Shown: piece by piece, positions 1 to 8,284 of the stretch | Position numbering within the stretch: position 1 is the first letter of the stretch | Layout: each line of letters starts with the position of its first letter | DNA from: Actinoplanes sp. TFC3 | GTDB taxonomy: Bacteria; Actinomycetota; Actinomycetes; Mycobacteriales; Micromonosporaceae | Assembly: GCF_001553785.1 (NCBI RefSeq) | Contig: NZ_LOJP01000001.1 | Location: 4,779,790-4,843,789 of the forward strand | Direction: 5' to 3' | DNA: 64,000 nt | Notes under the pieces: model-generated | Databases searched by the model: none | What the model was told of the DNA's origin: nothing | What the model saw: the letters and a program-made list of their open reading frames with translations, nothing else | Program-made: the position numbers and the translations under genes

Positions 1-67
1 CCGCGCGGGCAAGGTTGAGCGCCATGGGTTGTCCCATGACGCCCAGTCCCAAGAAACCAACGGTCAT
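1..67 (-). CDS. NAD-binding beta-hydroxyacid dehydrogenase, N-terminal fragment cut by window edge
   Basis: Only the first 22 codons lie in the window; the gene runs leftward off the edge. They read MTVGFLGLGVMG followed by QPMALNLA. This is the Rossmann dinucleotide-binding start of the 3-hydroxyisobutyrate/6-phosphogluconate dehydrogenase superfamily (GxGxMG then xMAxNL). Such enzymes oxidise or reduce beta-hydroxyacids with NAD(P), but the substrate is set by residues outside the window. The ATG lies about 30 bp after the glycosyltransferase stop, so both genes may share a transcript. The family call is firm; the specific enzyme is not. Confidence 0.7.
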   Translation of the reverse strand, partial: MTVGFLGLGVMGQPMALNLARA

Positions 68-69
68 GC

Positions 70-87
70 GCCGCAGAATACTGCGGC
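70..87 (-). terminator. Short perfect hairpin between two minus-strand genes
   Basis: A 7-bp perfect inverted repeat (GCCGCAG/CTGCGGC) with a 4-nt loop sits between the glycosyltransferase stop and the dehydrogenase start. No T-tract follows on the minus strand. It could weaken read-through, mask the ribosome site of the dehydrogenase or act as a weak terminator; the sequence does not decide. Confidence 0.35.
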
Positions 88-99
88 ACCGGGACAACG

Positions 100-1305
100 C
101 TAGGCGACCGCTTCGGCCTCGGTGCTGCGCCGGCCCGCGACTGTCGAGTAGACCGAGCCGAGCTGGGAGGCGACTCGCTTCCAGGAGTACGCCTGGCGGG
201 CGCGGTCGAGCGCTGCGGTGGCGTACGCGAACCGCCTGACCTTGTCGTTCACCAGCCGCCGCAGAGCGCTGCCCAGGGCGCGGGGATCACGCGAGGCGAC
301 CAGGTCACCGGTGAGTCCGTCGACGACCGTCTCATTGAGCCCGCCCACCGTGGTGCCGATCACCGGGACGCCGCAGGCCATGGCCTCCAGCGGGGCCAGC
401 TCGAACTGCTCGCTCCACGGCGCCGCCACCAGCAGGTCGGCAGAGCGGTACCAGCGCGGCATGTCGCCGGCGGGGACCCCGCCCACCAGGCGCACCCGGT
501 CGGCCACCTGGTATTGCTCGGCCAAGGCGCGCAGCCGCTTGGCGTGCGGGTCGGTGGCCAGTTGCTGTGCGGGCGGGCCGCCTACCACGACGCACTCGGC
601 GCCGGGCACGAACCGCATGGCCTGGATGACGTCGCCGAAGCCCTTGCGCTCGACCAGACGGCCGACGGACAGGATCCGCGGGCGCTGCGGGTCGCGGTCG
701 ACCGCCGGGCCCTCCGGGGTGAACCGTTCGCTGTCGACCCCGGCCGGTACGACGGTCAGGTGCGCCCGCGGCACCCCGAGGCGCACCAGACCGCTGAGTT
801 CATCCTGGCTCTGGGCCACGACGCGGTCGACGGCCCGGCCGAGGGCACGCTCGTACCCCGTACGCGAGGGGCCGGAGTCCTTGCCGTTGGCTCCACCCTC
901 ACCAAGTTCGTGGAAGGACTGGACCACCGGGATGCCGACCTGGCGGGCAGCGGTCACCGCGGCCAGGCCGCTGGTCCAGTAGTGGGCGTGGGCGACCTCG
1001 GGCAGCCAGTCGCTGTCCCGCCACTCGGTGCGCAGCCAGGCCGCGAAGTCACCCATGTGCGGCAGCAGCGCCTCGGCCGGCAGGGCCTGAGCCGGGCCGG
1101 CGGGCACGTGCACGACCTGCACGCCGGCGCCGATCGGCACCATCGCCGGCAGCCCCGGGTCGTCGCGGCGTACGTAGACGCGCACCTCGTGGCCCATCTC
1201 GGCGAGGGCGGTGGAAAGCTCGGCGACGTGTCGCTGCTGGCCCGCGGCGGAAGCGTCCGGGGCAGGCAGCGGGCTCGCGTGCTCGGAAATCATGGCGATT
1301 CGCAC
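100..1305 (-). CDS. GT4-family glycosyltransferase
   Basis: The 401-residue protein has the two-Rossmann-fold GT-B layout of GT4 enzymes. The N-terminal acceptor domain opens with RIAMISEHASP and has a Gly-rich loop near residue 22. The C-terminal nucleotide-sugar domain starts at SVGRLVERKG (about 213-222) and carries the EX7E motif as E299 and E307 in SEQFELAPLEA. The family transfers a sugar from a nucleotide donor, with retention, to a lipid or small-molecule acceptor at the membrane face. Mycothiol synthase MshA is one relative, but nothing here proves that activity. The GTG start is set by a strong GGAGGAG site 5 nt upstream. It is divergent from the SRPBCC-SDR pair. Confidence 0.85.
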   Translation of the reverse strand: MRIAMISEHASPLPAPDASAAGQQRHVAELSTALAEMGHEVRVYVRRDDPGLPAMVPIGAGVQVVHVPAGPAQALPAEALLPHMGDFAAWLRTEWRDSDWLPEVAHAHYWTSGLAAVTAARQVGIPVVQSFHELGEGGANGKDSGPSRTGYERALGRAVDRVVAQSQDELSGLVRLGVPRAHLTVVPAGVDSERFTPEGPAVDRDPQRPRILSVGRLVERKGFGDVIQAMRFVPGAECVVVGGPPAQQLATDPHAKRLRALAEQYQVADRVRLVGGVPAGDMPRWYRSADLLVAAPWSEQFELAPLEAMACGVPVIGTTVGGLNETVVDGLTGDLVASRDPRALGSALRRLVNDKVRRFAYATAALDRARQAYSWKRVASQLGSVYSTVAGRRSTEAEAVA

Positions 1306-1425
1306 GGGGTCCTCCTCCGACAGCTTGATTCCGGGAGAAGACCGGACTTAGGGCTGGCGATACGCGGTGCAGCTTGCCCGTCACCGTAAAGCGTAAACAT
1401 TGCCGCAGCGGGTACAGGCTTGCTC

Positions 1426-1872
1426 GTGGCTATCGTGCAGCGTACCGTCCCGGCCCCGCCCGATCAGGTGTTCGCCGTGCTCGCCGACGGGTGGACCTAC
1501 AGCGACTGGGTGGTCGGCACGGTGCATATCCGTGACGTCGACGCGAGCTGGCCGCAGGTCGGCTCCAAGCTGCACCACAAAGCGGGCCCGTGGCCGCTGT
1601 CGCTGCACGACTCCTCCGAGGTGCTGGAGATGGTGCCGGAGCGGTTGCTGGTGCTCAAGGCCGGTCTGTGGCCCGCCGGTGAGGCCACGATCAAGATGGA
1701 GCTGCAGCCGCAGGGGGCCGGCTCGACCCGCGTCACCATGAGTGAGACCTTCCACGCCGGCCCGCTGAACTGGATCCACAACAAGATCAACGACCTGGTG
1801 CTGCACCGCCGCAACATCGAGTCGATCCGGCGTTTGTCCGACATCGCCATCCGGGAAAAGAGCCGTTCGTGA
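1426..1872 (+). CDS. SRPBCC (START/Bet v1-like) small-ligand-binding protein
   Basis: The 148-residue protein shows the helix-grip pattern of polyketide cyclase/START-like proteins: an amphipathic first strand (AIVQRTVPAPPDQVFAVLAD), a central beta sheet and a long C-terminal helix with HRRNIESIRRL. These proteins bind hydrophobic ligands in a cavity; no catalytic residue can be assigned. I place the start at GTG 1426; an in-frame TTG at 1420 is possible. The stop overlaps the GTG of the following dehydrogenase by 4 nt (GTGA), so the two are probably translated together and may act on the same ligand. Confidence 0.75.
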   Translation: MAIVQRTVPAPPDQVFAVLADGWTYSDWVVGTVHIRDVDASWPQVGSKLHHKAGPWPLSLHDSSEVLEMVPERLLVLKAGLWPAGEATIKMELQPQGAGSTRVTMSETFHAGPLNWIHNKINDLVLHRRNIESIRRLSDIAIREKSRS

Positions 1873-2873
1873 CCCAAACCGTCGTCATCACAGGAGCGAG
1901 CGCCGGCGTGGGCCGCGCGGTCGCCATCGCCTACGCCCGCCGCGGAGCCCGCCTCGCCCTGATCGCCCGGGGTAGTGCCGGCCTGGAGGGCGCTTCGCTG
2001 GAGGCCCGCGCGGCCGGAGCCGCCGAGGTCCGCACATACCAGCTGGACGTGGCGGATGCCGATGCGGTGCAGCGCGCGGCCGATGACGTGGTGCAGGCGT
2101 GGGGCTCCCTGGACGTGTGGATCAACGACGCCATGACCTCGGTTTTCGCGCCTGCGTGGGAGATCAGCCCGGCGGAGTTCCGCCGGGTCACGGACGTCAA
2201 CTACCTGGGTACGGTGTTCGGCACGCTGGCGGCGCTCAAGCACATGCGAGCGGCCGGGCAGGGCACCATCGTGCAGATCGGCTCGGCGCTGGCCTACCGG
2301 GGCATCCCACTGCAGGCGCCGTACTGCGCGTCCAAGCACGCCATCCAGGGCTTCAACGACTCTCTGCGCGCCGAGCTGCTGCACGACGGCAACCAGGTCA
2401 AACTCTCGATGGTCCAGCTCCCTGCGGTCAATACGCCGCAATTCTCCTGGGTACGAACCCGGCTGCCCAACCACCCCCAGCCGGTCCCCCCGATCTACCA
2501 GCCCGAAGTGATCGCCAAGGGTGTCCTGTGGGCGGCGGACAAGGGCAAGCGCGAGCTGAACATCGGCGGCCCGACCCTCAAGACCCGCCTCGGCAACATC
2601 GTGGCCCCGGCATTCCTGGACTGGTACCTCTCGCGCGACAAGACCGGCTACCAGGGTCAGCAGACCGACGAGAAGATCGACCTGGCCACCTGGCAGGACA
2701 ACGTCGACAAGCCGGCCGACGAGACCCGCGACCACGGCGCTCACGGCATCTTCGACGACCAGAGCCGCACCAGCTCGTTCGCGCTGTGGGCGGCCACCCA
2801 CAAGCCGCTGGTGACCGGGGTGCTCAGCGCCGGGGTCGGGCTCGCCGCAGCCGGGCTGCTGCGCCGGCGCTGA
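1869..2873 (+). CDS. Short-chain dehydrogenase/reductase with C-terminal membrane anchor
   Basis: The 334-residue SDR has the cofactor motif TGASAGVG (residues 8-15) and a catalytic set of S139, Y152 and K156 (YCASK). The usual NNAG is replaced by NDAMT, a variant I associate with a long-form actinobacterial SDR subgroup. The body is about 80 residues longer than a classical SDR. It ends in a hydrophobic stretch followed by RRR, consistent with a tail anchor in the membrane. The GTG start overlaps the SRPBCC stop. The substrate is unknown. A strong hairpin follows the stop. Confidence 0.82.
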   Translation: MTQTVVITGASAGVGRAVAIAYARRGARLALIARGSAGLEGASLEARAAGAAEVRTYQLDVADADAVQRAADDVVQAWGSLDVWINDAMTSVFAPAWEISPAEFRRVTDVNYLGTVFGTLAALKHMRAAGQGTIVQIGSALAYRGIPLQAPYCASKHAIQGFNDSLRAELLHDGNQVKLSMVQLPAVNTPQFSWVRTRLPNHPQPVPPIYQPEVIAKGVLWAADKGKRELNIGGPTLKTRLGNIVAPAFLDWYLSRDKTGYQGQQTDEKIDLATWQDNVDKPADETRDHGAHGIFDDQSRTSSFALWAATHKPLVTGVLSAGVGLAAAGLLRRR

Positions 2874-2880
2874 ACGCCCA

Positions 2881-2930
2881 TCCCGTCCGGGTCACCGATC
2901 GGAGCCCGGGCGGGACAAATCGGCTTTGTC
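2881..2930 (+). terminator. Terminator hairpins after the SDR gene
   Basis: An 11-bp stem (2881-2891 with 2905-2915, one G-U pair) lies 8 nt after the SDR stop. A second short inverted repeat, GACAAA/TTTGTC, overlaps its 3' edge at 2914-2930. Together they are a plausible terminator for the SRPBCC-SDR transcript, although there is no long T-tract. Confidence 0.6.
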
Positions 2931-3015
2931 GGCTACCGGATCGGCCGCTTCCCGACCGGCTCATCAATCACGCACAGTAAGGGTAACGTCCCTCAATGCT
3001 GAGCCGGAGGTTGCC

Positions 3016-3237
3016 GTGAGTGAGTTCGCCGTGGTCGGGCTGGTCGCCGCCGTCCTTGTGTTCATCCTGGTCATGGAGCTGCTGGCGGCTGCCGTGCCGG
3101 TTCTCATCGTGGTCACCCTGGTGCCACCGGAGGAACGCCCAGCGCTCGCCGCCTGCCTCGCCGCCCTGGACAGCCGGCGGCGGCTGCGCTTGTGGCCCGC
3201 CCTGCGAGCGGCGGTAAGGGTCCACCGCCAGCGGTGA
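3016..3237 (+). CDS. Small single-pass membrane protein, unknown function
   Basis: The 73-residue product starts with a hydrophobic helix of about 35 residues (FAVVGLVAAVLVFILVMELL and onward). It then has a PPEERPAL turn and a strongly basic tail rich in Arg. The basic end predicts a cytoplasmic C-terminus. The GTG at 3016 is favoured over longer starts by the CCGGAGG site at 3003-3009. It converges on the flavoenzyme gene. I do not recognise the family. Confidence 0.6.
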   Translation: MSEFAVVGLVAAVLVFILVMELLAAAVPVLIVVTLVPPEERPALAACLAALDSRRRLRLWPALRAAVRVHRQR

Positions 3238-3257
3238 GGCACGTCAGGGCATGCGTT

Positions 3258-4847
3258 TCAGCGGTAGATCGACTTGTTGGCGGTGCTGATGACGCCCTGG
3301 TACAGCGAACCGGTCAGCGCCCGGTTGCGGGCCAGCGCCGCGCGAGCCGCGTTGGCCCCCGGAGCACCGTGCACGCCGCCGCCCGGATGGGCCGAGGCGC
3401 TGGCCAGGTAGAGCCGGTCGACCGGGGTGTCGGGGCGGCCCAGGCCGGGCACCGGGCGCAGGAACAACTGTTGGTACGCCGCGGCCGTACCCCCGCCCAA
3501 GGCTCCACCGACCAGCGACGGGTCCTCCTTCTCAAGGTCCGTCGGGGAGAACACGTTGCGGCCCTCGACCAGCTTGCCGAAACCGGGGGCGTGATTCTCC
3601 AGCACCGTCTCGATGCGTCCGACGTGCTCCTCGATCTCGCCCGCGTCCCAGTGCTTGCGGTGCGGCAGATGGGTGTACGCCCACACCGACTCGGTGCCCT
3701 CGGGTGAGTGCAGCGGGTCGGCGGTTGTCATCTGACCCAGCAGCAGGAACGGCTTCTCCGGCACTTTGTTGGTGGCCAGCGCGGCCGCGTACCGGGTCAG
3801 GTCGTTGAGGTCGGCGCCCAGATGCACCGTGCCCGAGCCGGCCGCCTTGGGGTTCGTCCAGGGGATCTTGCCGTTGACGGCCCAGTCGACCTTGACGGTG
3901 GCGCCGTCCCAGCGGAAGAACTCCAGGTCCTCGGTGAAGCGCGACGGCAACCAGCGCTCGCCGACCAGGTCGAGGAAGAGCGCGGGCGCCGGGACGTCGG
4001 CCAGCACCGCGCGCTTGGCCCGCCAGTTGCGCCCGTCGGCCGTGCGGACCCCCATGGCCTTGCCGCCGCCGACCAGGATGCGGGTGACCGGGGTGTCGTA
4101 TTCGATGCGGCCGCCGCGGGCTGCGAGCCGGGCCACGAGCGCGTCGGTGATCTTCTGAGCGCCGCCGACCGGCACGGGCCAGCCGAACTGCTGACCGAGC
4201 ATGGCGAGCAGCCAGCCGTACACGCCGCCGCCGGCTTCCTCCGGGGACAGGTCGGTGTGCAGGGCGCAGCCGGCCAGGGCGAGCTGAGCGCCTTCGCCCT
4301 GGAACAGTTCCGATCCGAGTTCGCGTACGGACAGAACCAGGCGCCGGGCCAGCCGCAGCGACCCGCCGACTCCCAACCGGCGCAGCAGGTCCAGTCCCGA
4401 GCGCACCGGGGGGAACGGGGTGAGCACGACCTTGAGCATCGGGTCGGAGACGTGGCACCAGTCGTCGTACGCGTTCTTCCAGCGCTGACCGTCGCCGGGG
4501 GCGAACTGCTCCATCGAGGCCATGGTGGTCGCCAGGTCCCGGTTGACCGTGGCAGCACGCCCGTCCGGCAGCAGGTGGGTGAGCACGTCGGGGGCGTGCG
4601 TCCACTCCAGCCCGTACTGCTCGAGGTCCAGGCTGTCGAGCACCGGGGAGGCGTAGCCGAGCGGGTAGAACGAACTCATCAGATCGCTCAGGTAGCCCGG
4701 GGCCGTGACGAAGCCGGAGCGCACCGCGCCGCCGGGCTGAGGGGTTGCTTCCAGAACCTGGACGCTCCAGCCCGCGTCGGCGAGCAGGTTCGCCGCAACC
4801 AAGCCGTTGTGTCCCGCACCGATGACAATCGCGTCCGCTCGCTCCAC
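3258..4847 (-). CDS. Phytoene-desaturase-like FAD-dependent oxidoreductase
   Basis: The 529-residue protein opens with the dinucleotide-binding motif VIGAGHNGLVAANLLADAG and continues to a PGGAVRSG loop, both typical of the CrtI/amine-oxidase FAD superfamily. Near the C-terminus, PGGGVHGAPGANAA matches the conserved flavin-contacting end of that family. These enzymes desaturate or isomerise polyenes and other lipids at the membrane. No phytoene synthase or other carotenoid gene is nearby, so carotenoid work is not shown. The GTG at 4847 is chosen because the FAD motif then begins at about residue 5; the longer reading frame would overlap the divergent YihY gene. Confidence 0.8.
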   Translation of the reverse strand: MERADAIVIGAGHNGLVAANLLADAGWSVQVLEATPQPGGAVRSGFVTAPGYLSDLMSSFYPLGYASPVLDSLDLEQYGLEWTHAPDVLTHLLPDGRAATVNRDLATTMASMEQFAPGDGQRWKNAYDDWCHVSDPMLKVVLTPFPPVRSGLDLLRRLGVGGSLRLARRLVLSVRELGSELFQGEGAQLALAGCALHTDLSPEEAGGGVYGWLLAMLGQQFGWPVPVGGAQKITDALVARLAARGGRIEYDTPVTRILVGGGKAMGVRTADGRNWRAKRAVLADVPAPALFLDLVGERWLPSRFTEDLEFFRWDGATVKVDWAVNGKIPWTNPKAAGSGTVHLGADLNDLTRYAAALATNKVPEKPFLLLGQMTTADPLHSPEGTESVWAYTHLPHRKHWDAGEIEEHVGRIETVLENHAPGFGKLVEGRNVFSPTDLEKEDPSLVGGALGGGTAAAYQQLFLRPVPGLGRPDTPVDRLYLASASAHPGGGVHGAPGANAARAALARNRALTGSLYQGVISTANKSIYR

Positions 4848-4868
4848 GGGGCGACGGTACCCCGCGCT

Positions 4869-4894
4869 GTTTGCCGCAAACACCGCTCGGGTAG
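4869..4894 (+). promoter_or_regulatory. Candidate SigB/SigF-type stress promoter for the YihY gene
   Basis: GTTT at 4869-4872 and GGGTAG at 4889-4894 are separated by 16 nt. This fits the actinobacterial group-3 (SigB/SigF-like) consensus GTTT-N14-16-GGGTA. It lies about 40 bp upstream of the YihY start and its AGAGGAG ribosome site. The match is by eye only. Confidence 0.4.
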
Positions 4895-4935
4895 TGGTCC
4901 GTGCGCATGGCGTGAGGAATAGAGGAGCCCCCCGG

Positions 4936-5877
4936 ATGACAGCTGTTGTGACGCGCCTGCCCAGCAAGATCCGGCAGCTCCGCTGGTCCACCTGGCGTGG
5001 CGTGCTGTGGCGCAGCATCACCGGCTTCATCGATGACGACTGCGGTGACCTGGCTGCGGCGCTGACCTACAACGCGGTGCTGGCCGTCTTCCCGGCCGTG
5101 ATCGTGGTGGTCGCGCTGGTCAACCTGGTCACCGACGGCCCCACAGCCGTGGACTCGATCATCGGCATCCTCAAGGACCTGGGCGCCGGGTCGGTGGTGG
5201 CCAACCAGAACTTCACCGACGTGCTCAACGCCATCATCGCCCAGCAGAGCTCGGCCAAGGTGCTGCTCAGCGTGGGTCTGTTCGGTGCGCTGTGGTCGGC
5301 CTCGGGATACGTGGGCGTGTTCACCCGCGCCTCGAACCGCATCTACGGCGTCGAGGAGGGCCGGCCGTTCTGGAAACTGCGCCCGGTGCAGATCGGGCTC
5401 AGCGCGGTCGGCCTGGTGCTGATGGCACTCGTCGCGATCGGCCTGGTCATCAGCGGCCCGCTGGTCGACGCGGTCGGTGACGCCCTGCACGCCGGCAGCA
5501 CCGCCCGCACCGCCTGGTCGATCGGGCGCTGGCCGGTGCTGGTGATGATCCTGATGTTGTTGCTCTCGCTGCTGTTCTGGGTCGCCCCCAACGTGCAGCG
5601 GCCCCGGTTCCGCTGGCTCACCGTGGGCGGGGCGGTCGCGCTGGGCGTGTGGGCGCTCGCGTCGTTCGGGTTCGGGCTGTACGTGGCCAACTTCGGCTCG
5701 TATGACAAGACCTACGGCAGCCTGGGCGCGATCATCGCCTTCCTGGTCTGGCTCTACCTCGCCAACTCGGCGCTGATGCTGGGCGTGGAGATCAACGCGG
5801 AGCTTCAGCGGGGCCGGGCACTGCAGGCCGGCATCGAGGACCCGGATCCGCCGCTGCCGCCGAAAGAGCCGGTTTAG
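4936..5877 (+). CDS. YihY/BrkB-family inner-membrane protein
   Basis: The 313-residue protein matches the YihY/virulence-factor-BrkB family, which has about six transmembrane segments. Visible marks are DLAAALTYNAVLAVFPAVI near the start, the FGALWSASGYVGVF segment, and the end segment FLVWLYLANSALMLGVEINAE. Members are integral membrane proteins of unclear function, once misnamed RNase BN. The ATG at 4936 follows AGAGGAG at 4921-4927; the open frame upstream overlaps the divergent gene and is not used. A candidate stress-sigma promoter lies upstream. Confidence 0.85.
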   Translation: MTAVVTRLPSKIRQLRWSTWRGVLWRSITGFIDDDCGDLAAALTYNAVLAVFPAVIVVVALVNLVTDGPTAVDSIIGILKDLGAGSVVANQNFTDVLNAIIAQQSSAKVLLSVGLFGALWSASGYVGVFTRASNRIYGVEEGRPFWKLRPVQIGLSAVGLVLMALVAIGLVISGPLVDAVGDALHAGSTARTAWSIGRWPVLVMILMLLLSLLFWVAPNVQRPRFRWLTVGGAVALGVWALASFGFGLYVANFGSYDKTYGSLGAIIAFLVWLYLANSALMLGVEINAELQRGRALQAGIEDPDPPLPPKEPV

Positions 5878-5943
5878 CGGTACGCCGCCCGGGCACCACA
5901 GGGTCTGTTGAACGCGAAAGATCTGCACAAGGAGTTGAGCATC

Positions 5944-6408
5944 GTGAGCACGGTTACCGAGTCTGTTGATGTGAACGTCCCGGTGCGCACGGCGTACAAC
6001 CAGTGGACCCAGTTCGAGGAGTTCCCGCGGTTCATGGGCGGCGTCACCGAGATCCGTCAGCTCGACCCGACGACGACGCACTGGAAGACCAACATCGACG
6101 GCGTCAAGCGCGAGTTCGACGCCACGATCACCGAGCAGCTACCCGACGAGCGGGTCGCGTGGACCTCGACCGAGGGCAGCAAGCAGGCCGGTGTGGTCAC
6201 CTTCCACCGCCTCGACGAGAACACCACGCGGGTCACCTGCCAGATGGACTTCGAGCCGGACGGCGTGCTCGAGGCCGCCGGCGACAAGCTGGGGTTCCTG
6301 GACCGGCAGGTGAAGGGTGACCTCAAGCGGTTCAAGGAGTACATCGAGGGCCGCGGCGGCGTCGAGACCGGCGCGTGGCGCGGCGAGGTGGACCGGCCGC
6401 AGCCGTAA
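5944..6408 (+). CDS. SRPBCC-family cyclase/dehydrase-like protein
   Basis: The 154-residue protein begins STVTESVDVNVPVRTAYNQW, then TQFEEFPRFMGGV. This is the START-like polyketide cyclase/dehydrase pattern common in actinobacteria as single-domain proteins. The central sheet ends in a C-terminal helix that seals the ligand pocket (LDRQVKGDLKRFKEYIE). The ligand is unknown. The GTG at 5944 follows AAGGAG at 5929-5934; the upstream TTG at 5908 is less likely. A strong intrinsic terminator follows. Confidence 0.78.
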   Translation: MSTVTESVDVNVPVRTAYNQWTQFEEFPRFMGGVTEIRQLDPTTTHWKTNIDGVKREFDATITEQLPDERVAWTSTEGSKQAGVVTFHRLDENTTRVTCQMDFEPDGVLEAAGDKLGFLDRQVKGDLKRFKEYIEGRGGVETGAWRGEVDRPQP

Positions 6409-6420
6409 CCAGCGTTTTAT

Positions 6421-6456
6421 CACGAAGGCCGCCGGGATTCCGGCGGCCTTTTCGTG
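6421..6456 (+). terminator. Intrinsic terminator after the SRPBCC gene
   Basis: An 11-bp GC-rich stem (6425-6435 with 6440-6450) closes on a GATT loop. It is followed by TTTT and extended by the outer arms CACGA/TCGTG. It lies 12 nt past the stop codon. Confidence 0.85.
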
Positions 6457-6471
6457 GGTACGGCACAGAGC

Positions 6472-6711
6472 ATGACTGACCGCGAAGACGATGGCGTGTG
6501 GCGCGACGAGGACAAGCTCTCCGTGCAGGAGCTGAGCAGCGCCATGGCTACCTATGACACCGACGGGCAGGGCGACCCGACCGACAACGACGCCGGCCTG
6601 GAGCAGGCGTTCGGCAACGACGCGCAGGTGCCCGACCAGAGCGACACCGGCGCCACGGACCCGGACCGCGAATTCCGGCCGAGCCCGACCGGGCGCACCG
6701 GCCCGCACTGA
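6472..6711 (+). CDS. Small acidic, probably disordered protein
   Basis: The 79-residue product is rich in Asp, Gly, Thr and Pro, with few hydrophobic residues apart from a short LSVQELSSAMATY segment. It is probably mostly disordered. GC3 is high and the start ATG lies just beyond the terminator of the previous gene, so it needs its own promoter. I do not recognise a family, and no function is proposed. Confidence 0.5.
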   Translation: MTDREDDGVWRDEDKLSVQELSSAMATYDTDGQGDPTDNDAGLEQAFGNDAQVPDQSDTGATDPDREFRPSPTGRTGPH

Positions 6712-6721
6712 GGACCGCGCC

Positions 6722-6748
6722 CGAGGGCCATCCCCGAGGTGGCCCTCG
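6722..6748. terminator. Hairpin between convergent genes
   Basis: A perfect 9-bp inverted repeat (CGAGGGCCA/TGGCCCTCG) with a 9-nt loop fills the gap between the acidic-protein stop and the stop of the convergent lipoprotein-like gene. It can serve both directions. Confidence 0.6.
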
Positions 6749-7486
6749 TCAGCGGGAACGCACGGTTACCGCGCCGGCCGGGGACGTGATGTCGAGCGAG
6801 TAGCGCCTTGTGGTCGTACCCACCGAGGTCAGCACGGATCCCGGGCCCGCAGCGGCCGGAACACGTCCCGGGAGCGTGACTGACGCCGCTCCCCCACGCA
6901 GCCGCAGCCGCACCGCCGTCGCCCGCGGCACCGAGACGACCAGCTCGCCGACCGCACCCGTCACGGTGATCGGCACCGATCCCGACGGTCTGGACAGACG
7001 CACCTGCACCAGCCCGGCGCCGGAGCCGAGGGCCATCTTGCGGATCTTGCCTGACCCCAGATCCAGGTGTTGCTCCCCCGCACCGGCGGGCAGCCGCAGA
7101 TCCCAGCGCACCCGCCGGTTGAGCAGGATCTCGACGGTGTCCGGGCCGTCCCCGCCGGTCGGGACCAACGCCAGCCGCACACCCCCCGAGGGCCCGGTGA
7201 TCCGGGGAGCCAGCCCCGACCCGGCCGGGGTGCTGATTTTGTAAAGCAACCCCGGGAGCGATATCAACCGGATGTCGACGCGCGACGCGGCGTCCCGCAG
7301 GCTGAGAGTGGCGATGCCCCTTTCCGGCAACACGCCGGTTAAAACATGCAATTGTGTCGATTCCTGAGGGAGTGGAGCCGGGCTCGGAAATGGCCGGCAC
7401 CCGCCCGAAAACATCGCCGTGACCAGCACAAACAGGGCAAATATACGGCGGGTGGGGCGATGGCGACGCAGCGCAGTAGGCACCAT
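6749..7486 (-). CDS. Secreted or lipid-anchored beta-rich hypothetical protein
   Basis: The 245-residue protein has an Arg-rich N-terminus (RRHRPTRR), a hydrophobic core (IFALFVLVTAMF) and SGGC, so residue 30 could be a lipidated Cys. The SGGC box is a weak lipobox. The rest is regular beta-strand text with many Gly-Ser turns and repeated VTVTGAVGEL-like strands. It resembles the beta-helical DUF4097-type adhesin-like proteins but I cannot confirm that family. It would act outside the membrane. No partner is evident; the divergent neighbour is a two-helix membrane protein. Confidence 0.6.
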   Translation of the reverse strand: MVPTALRRHRPTRRIFALFVLVTAMFSGGCRPFPSPAPLPQESTQLHVLTGVLPERGIATLSLRDAASRVDIRLISLPGLLYKISTPAGSGLAPRITGPSGGVRLALVPTGGDGPDTVEILLNRRVRWDLRLPAGAGEQHLDLGSGKIRKMALGSGAGLVQVRLSRPSGSVPITVTGAVGELVVSVPRATAVRLRLRGGAASVTLPGRVPAAAGPGSVLTSVGTTTRRYSLDITSPAGAVTVRSR

Positions 7487-7550
7487 CGGACAACACGCTA
7501 TCGGCCGAAAGGGTGACGGCGATCTTGTTAAACCGGGCCAGACTGGCCGA

Positions 7551-7763
7551 ATGCGATCTGCTGCTGGTTTCCTCTCCGAGCGTCAGCGCCGACTTGCCTG
7601 GGTGGGCTTCGTGCTCGCCGCGTTCCAGGCGCCGCTCGCCGCCTCGCTCATCGACGACGCCTCCTGGCTCTTCGCGGTCGTCGTGGCCCTTGTGGTCGCC
7701 ACCGTGATCATGGCCGACGACAACCAGCGCCGCTCCGCAGCGGCCACCGCCGAAATGGAATAA
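7551..7763 (+). CDS. Small two-helix membrane protein
   Basis: The 70-residue product has a basic start (SERQRRLAW), then two hydrophobic helices separated by SLIDDASWL (VGFVLAAFQAPLAA and FAVVVALVVATVIMA), and a polar tail with DDNQRR. This is a hairpin topology with both ends in the cytoplasm. No family is recognised. The ATG at 7551 is the last good start before the helices. It nearly abuts the convergent gene at 7768. Confidence 0.55.
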   Translation: MRSAAGFLSERQRRLAWVGFVLAAFQAPLAASLIDDASWLFAVVVALVVATVIMADDNQRRSAAATAEME

Positions 7764-7767
7764 CGCT

Positions 7768-8193
7768 TCAGGGCCGGGATTCGTGGCCCGGCCGTCCTGC
7801 GGTGCGGCGCTGCTCCTTCAGCTCGGCCTCGTAGAGGTGCCGCCGGCCACCGGCCAGCTCGTCGCGGGCATCCTTCTCCAGGTTCCGGAACTCGGTGTAG
7901 TAGCCGTCGTCGTACTCCTCGACCACCTGGAACGTCCACCGCCCGGCAAGCACGTTGCGCCCGATCAGCTCCCGCTCGATCCGCTCGGCCAGCTTGTCGT
8001 GCCCGGCGCGGCGGAACAGCTCCGCGGCGTCGTCCAGCGCGAAGTCGGCCTTGCCGGTGAGCTGGTGCAGCGAGTACAGGTGCCCGCGGATCCGCTCGAC
8101 GGTCTCCAGGGCCTCGCTGAACTTCCCCAGCGCCTCGACGGTGGTGTCGTCGAGCCCGGCCGGTCGGCGGGGGCTGTCGTCGGGTGCGGTCAT
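7768..8193 (-). CDS. Conserved-looking helical hypothetical protein
   Basis: The 141-residue protein is mostly helical and charged. It has a heptad-like segment VEALGKFSEALETVERIRG, a central FALDDAAELFRRAGHDKLAERI, and an aromatic turn YDDGYYTEF followed by a basic tail ending RTAGRPGHESRP. I read it as a small cytoplasmic actinobacterial family, but cannot name it. The ATG at 8193 is chosen because upstream codons run into the divergent gene's promoter. It is divergent from the next gene. Confidence 0.6.
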   Translation of the reverse strand: MTAPDDSPRRPAGLDDTTVEALGKFSEALETVERIRGHLYSLHQLTGKADFALDDAAELFRRAGHDKLAERIERELIGRNVLAGRWTFQVVEEYDDGYYTEFRNLEKDARDELAGGRRHLYEAELKEQRRTAGRPGHESRP

Positions 8194-8284
8194 GGCGCTG
8201 TACTTCCCCGCTTGGTGCAGTTCAACCGAGCTGCACCGATCAGGGGAACCGTTGGCTACCCGGGCGTCCCTACCTTTTGAACCT

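Noticed and set aside
3258..4847. Carotenoid cluster around the desaturase-like gene
   Set aside because: No phytoene synthase, cyclase or prenyl transferase is in the neighbourhood, and the glycosyltransferase at 100-1305 is a GT4 enzyme separated by divergent genes.
3532..6081. 849-residue open frame on the minus strand
   Set aside because: It is a shadow of the phytoene-desaturase-like gene and the YihY gene: its text is Arg/Pro/Gly/His-rich with no domain, and both overlapping frames encode recognisable proteins.
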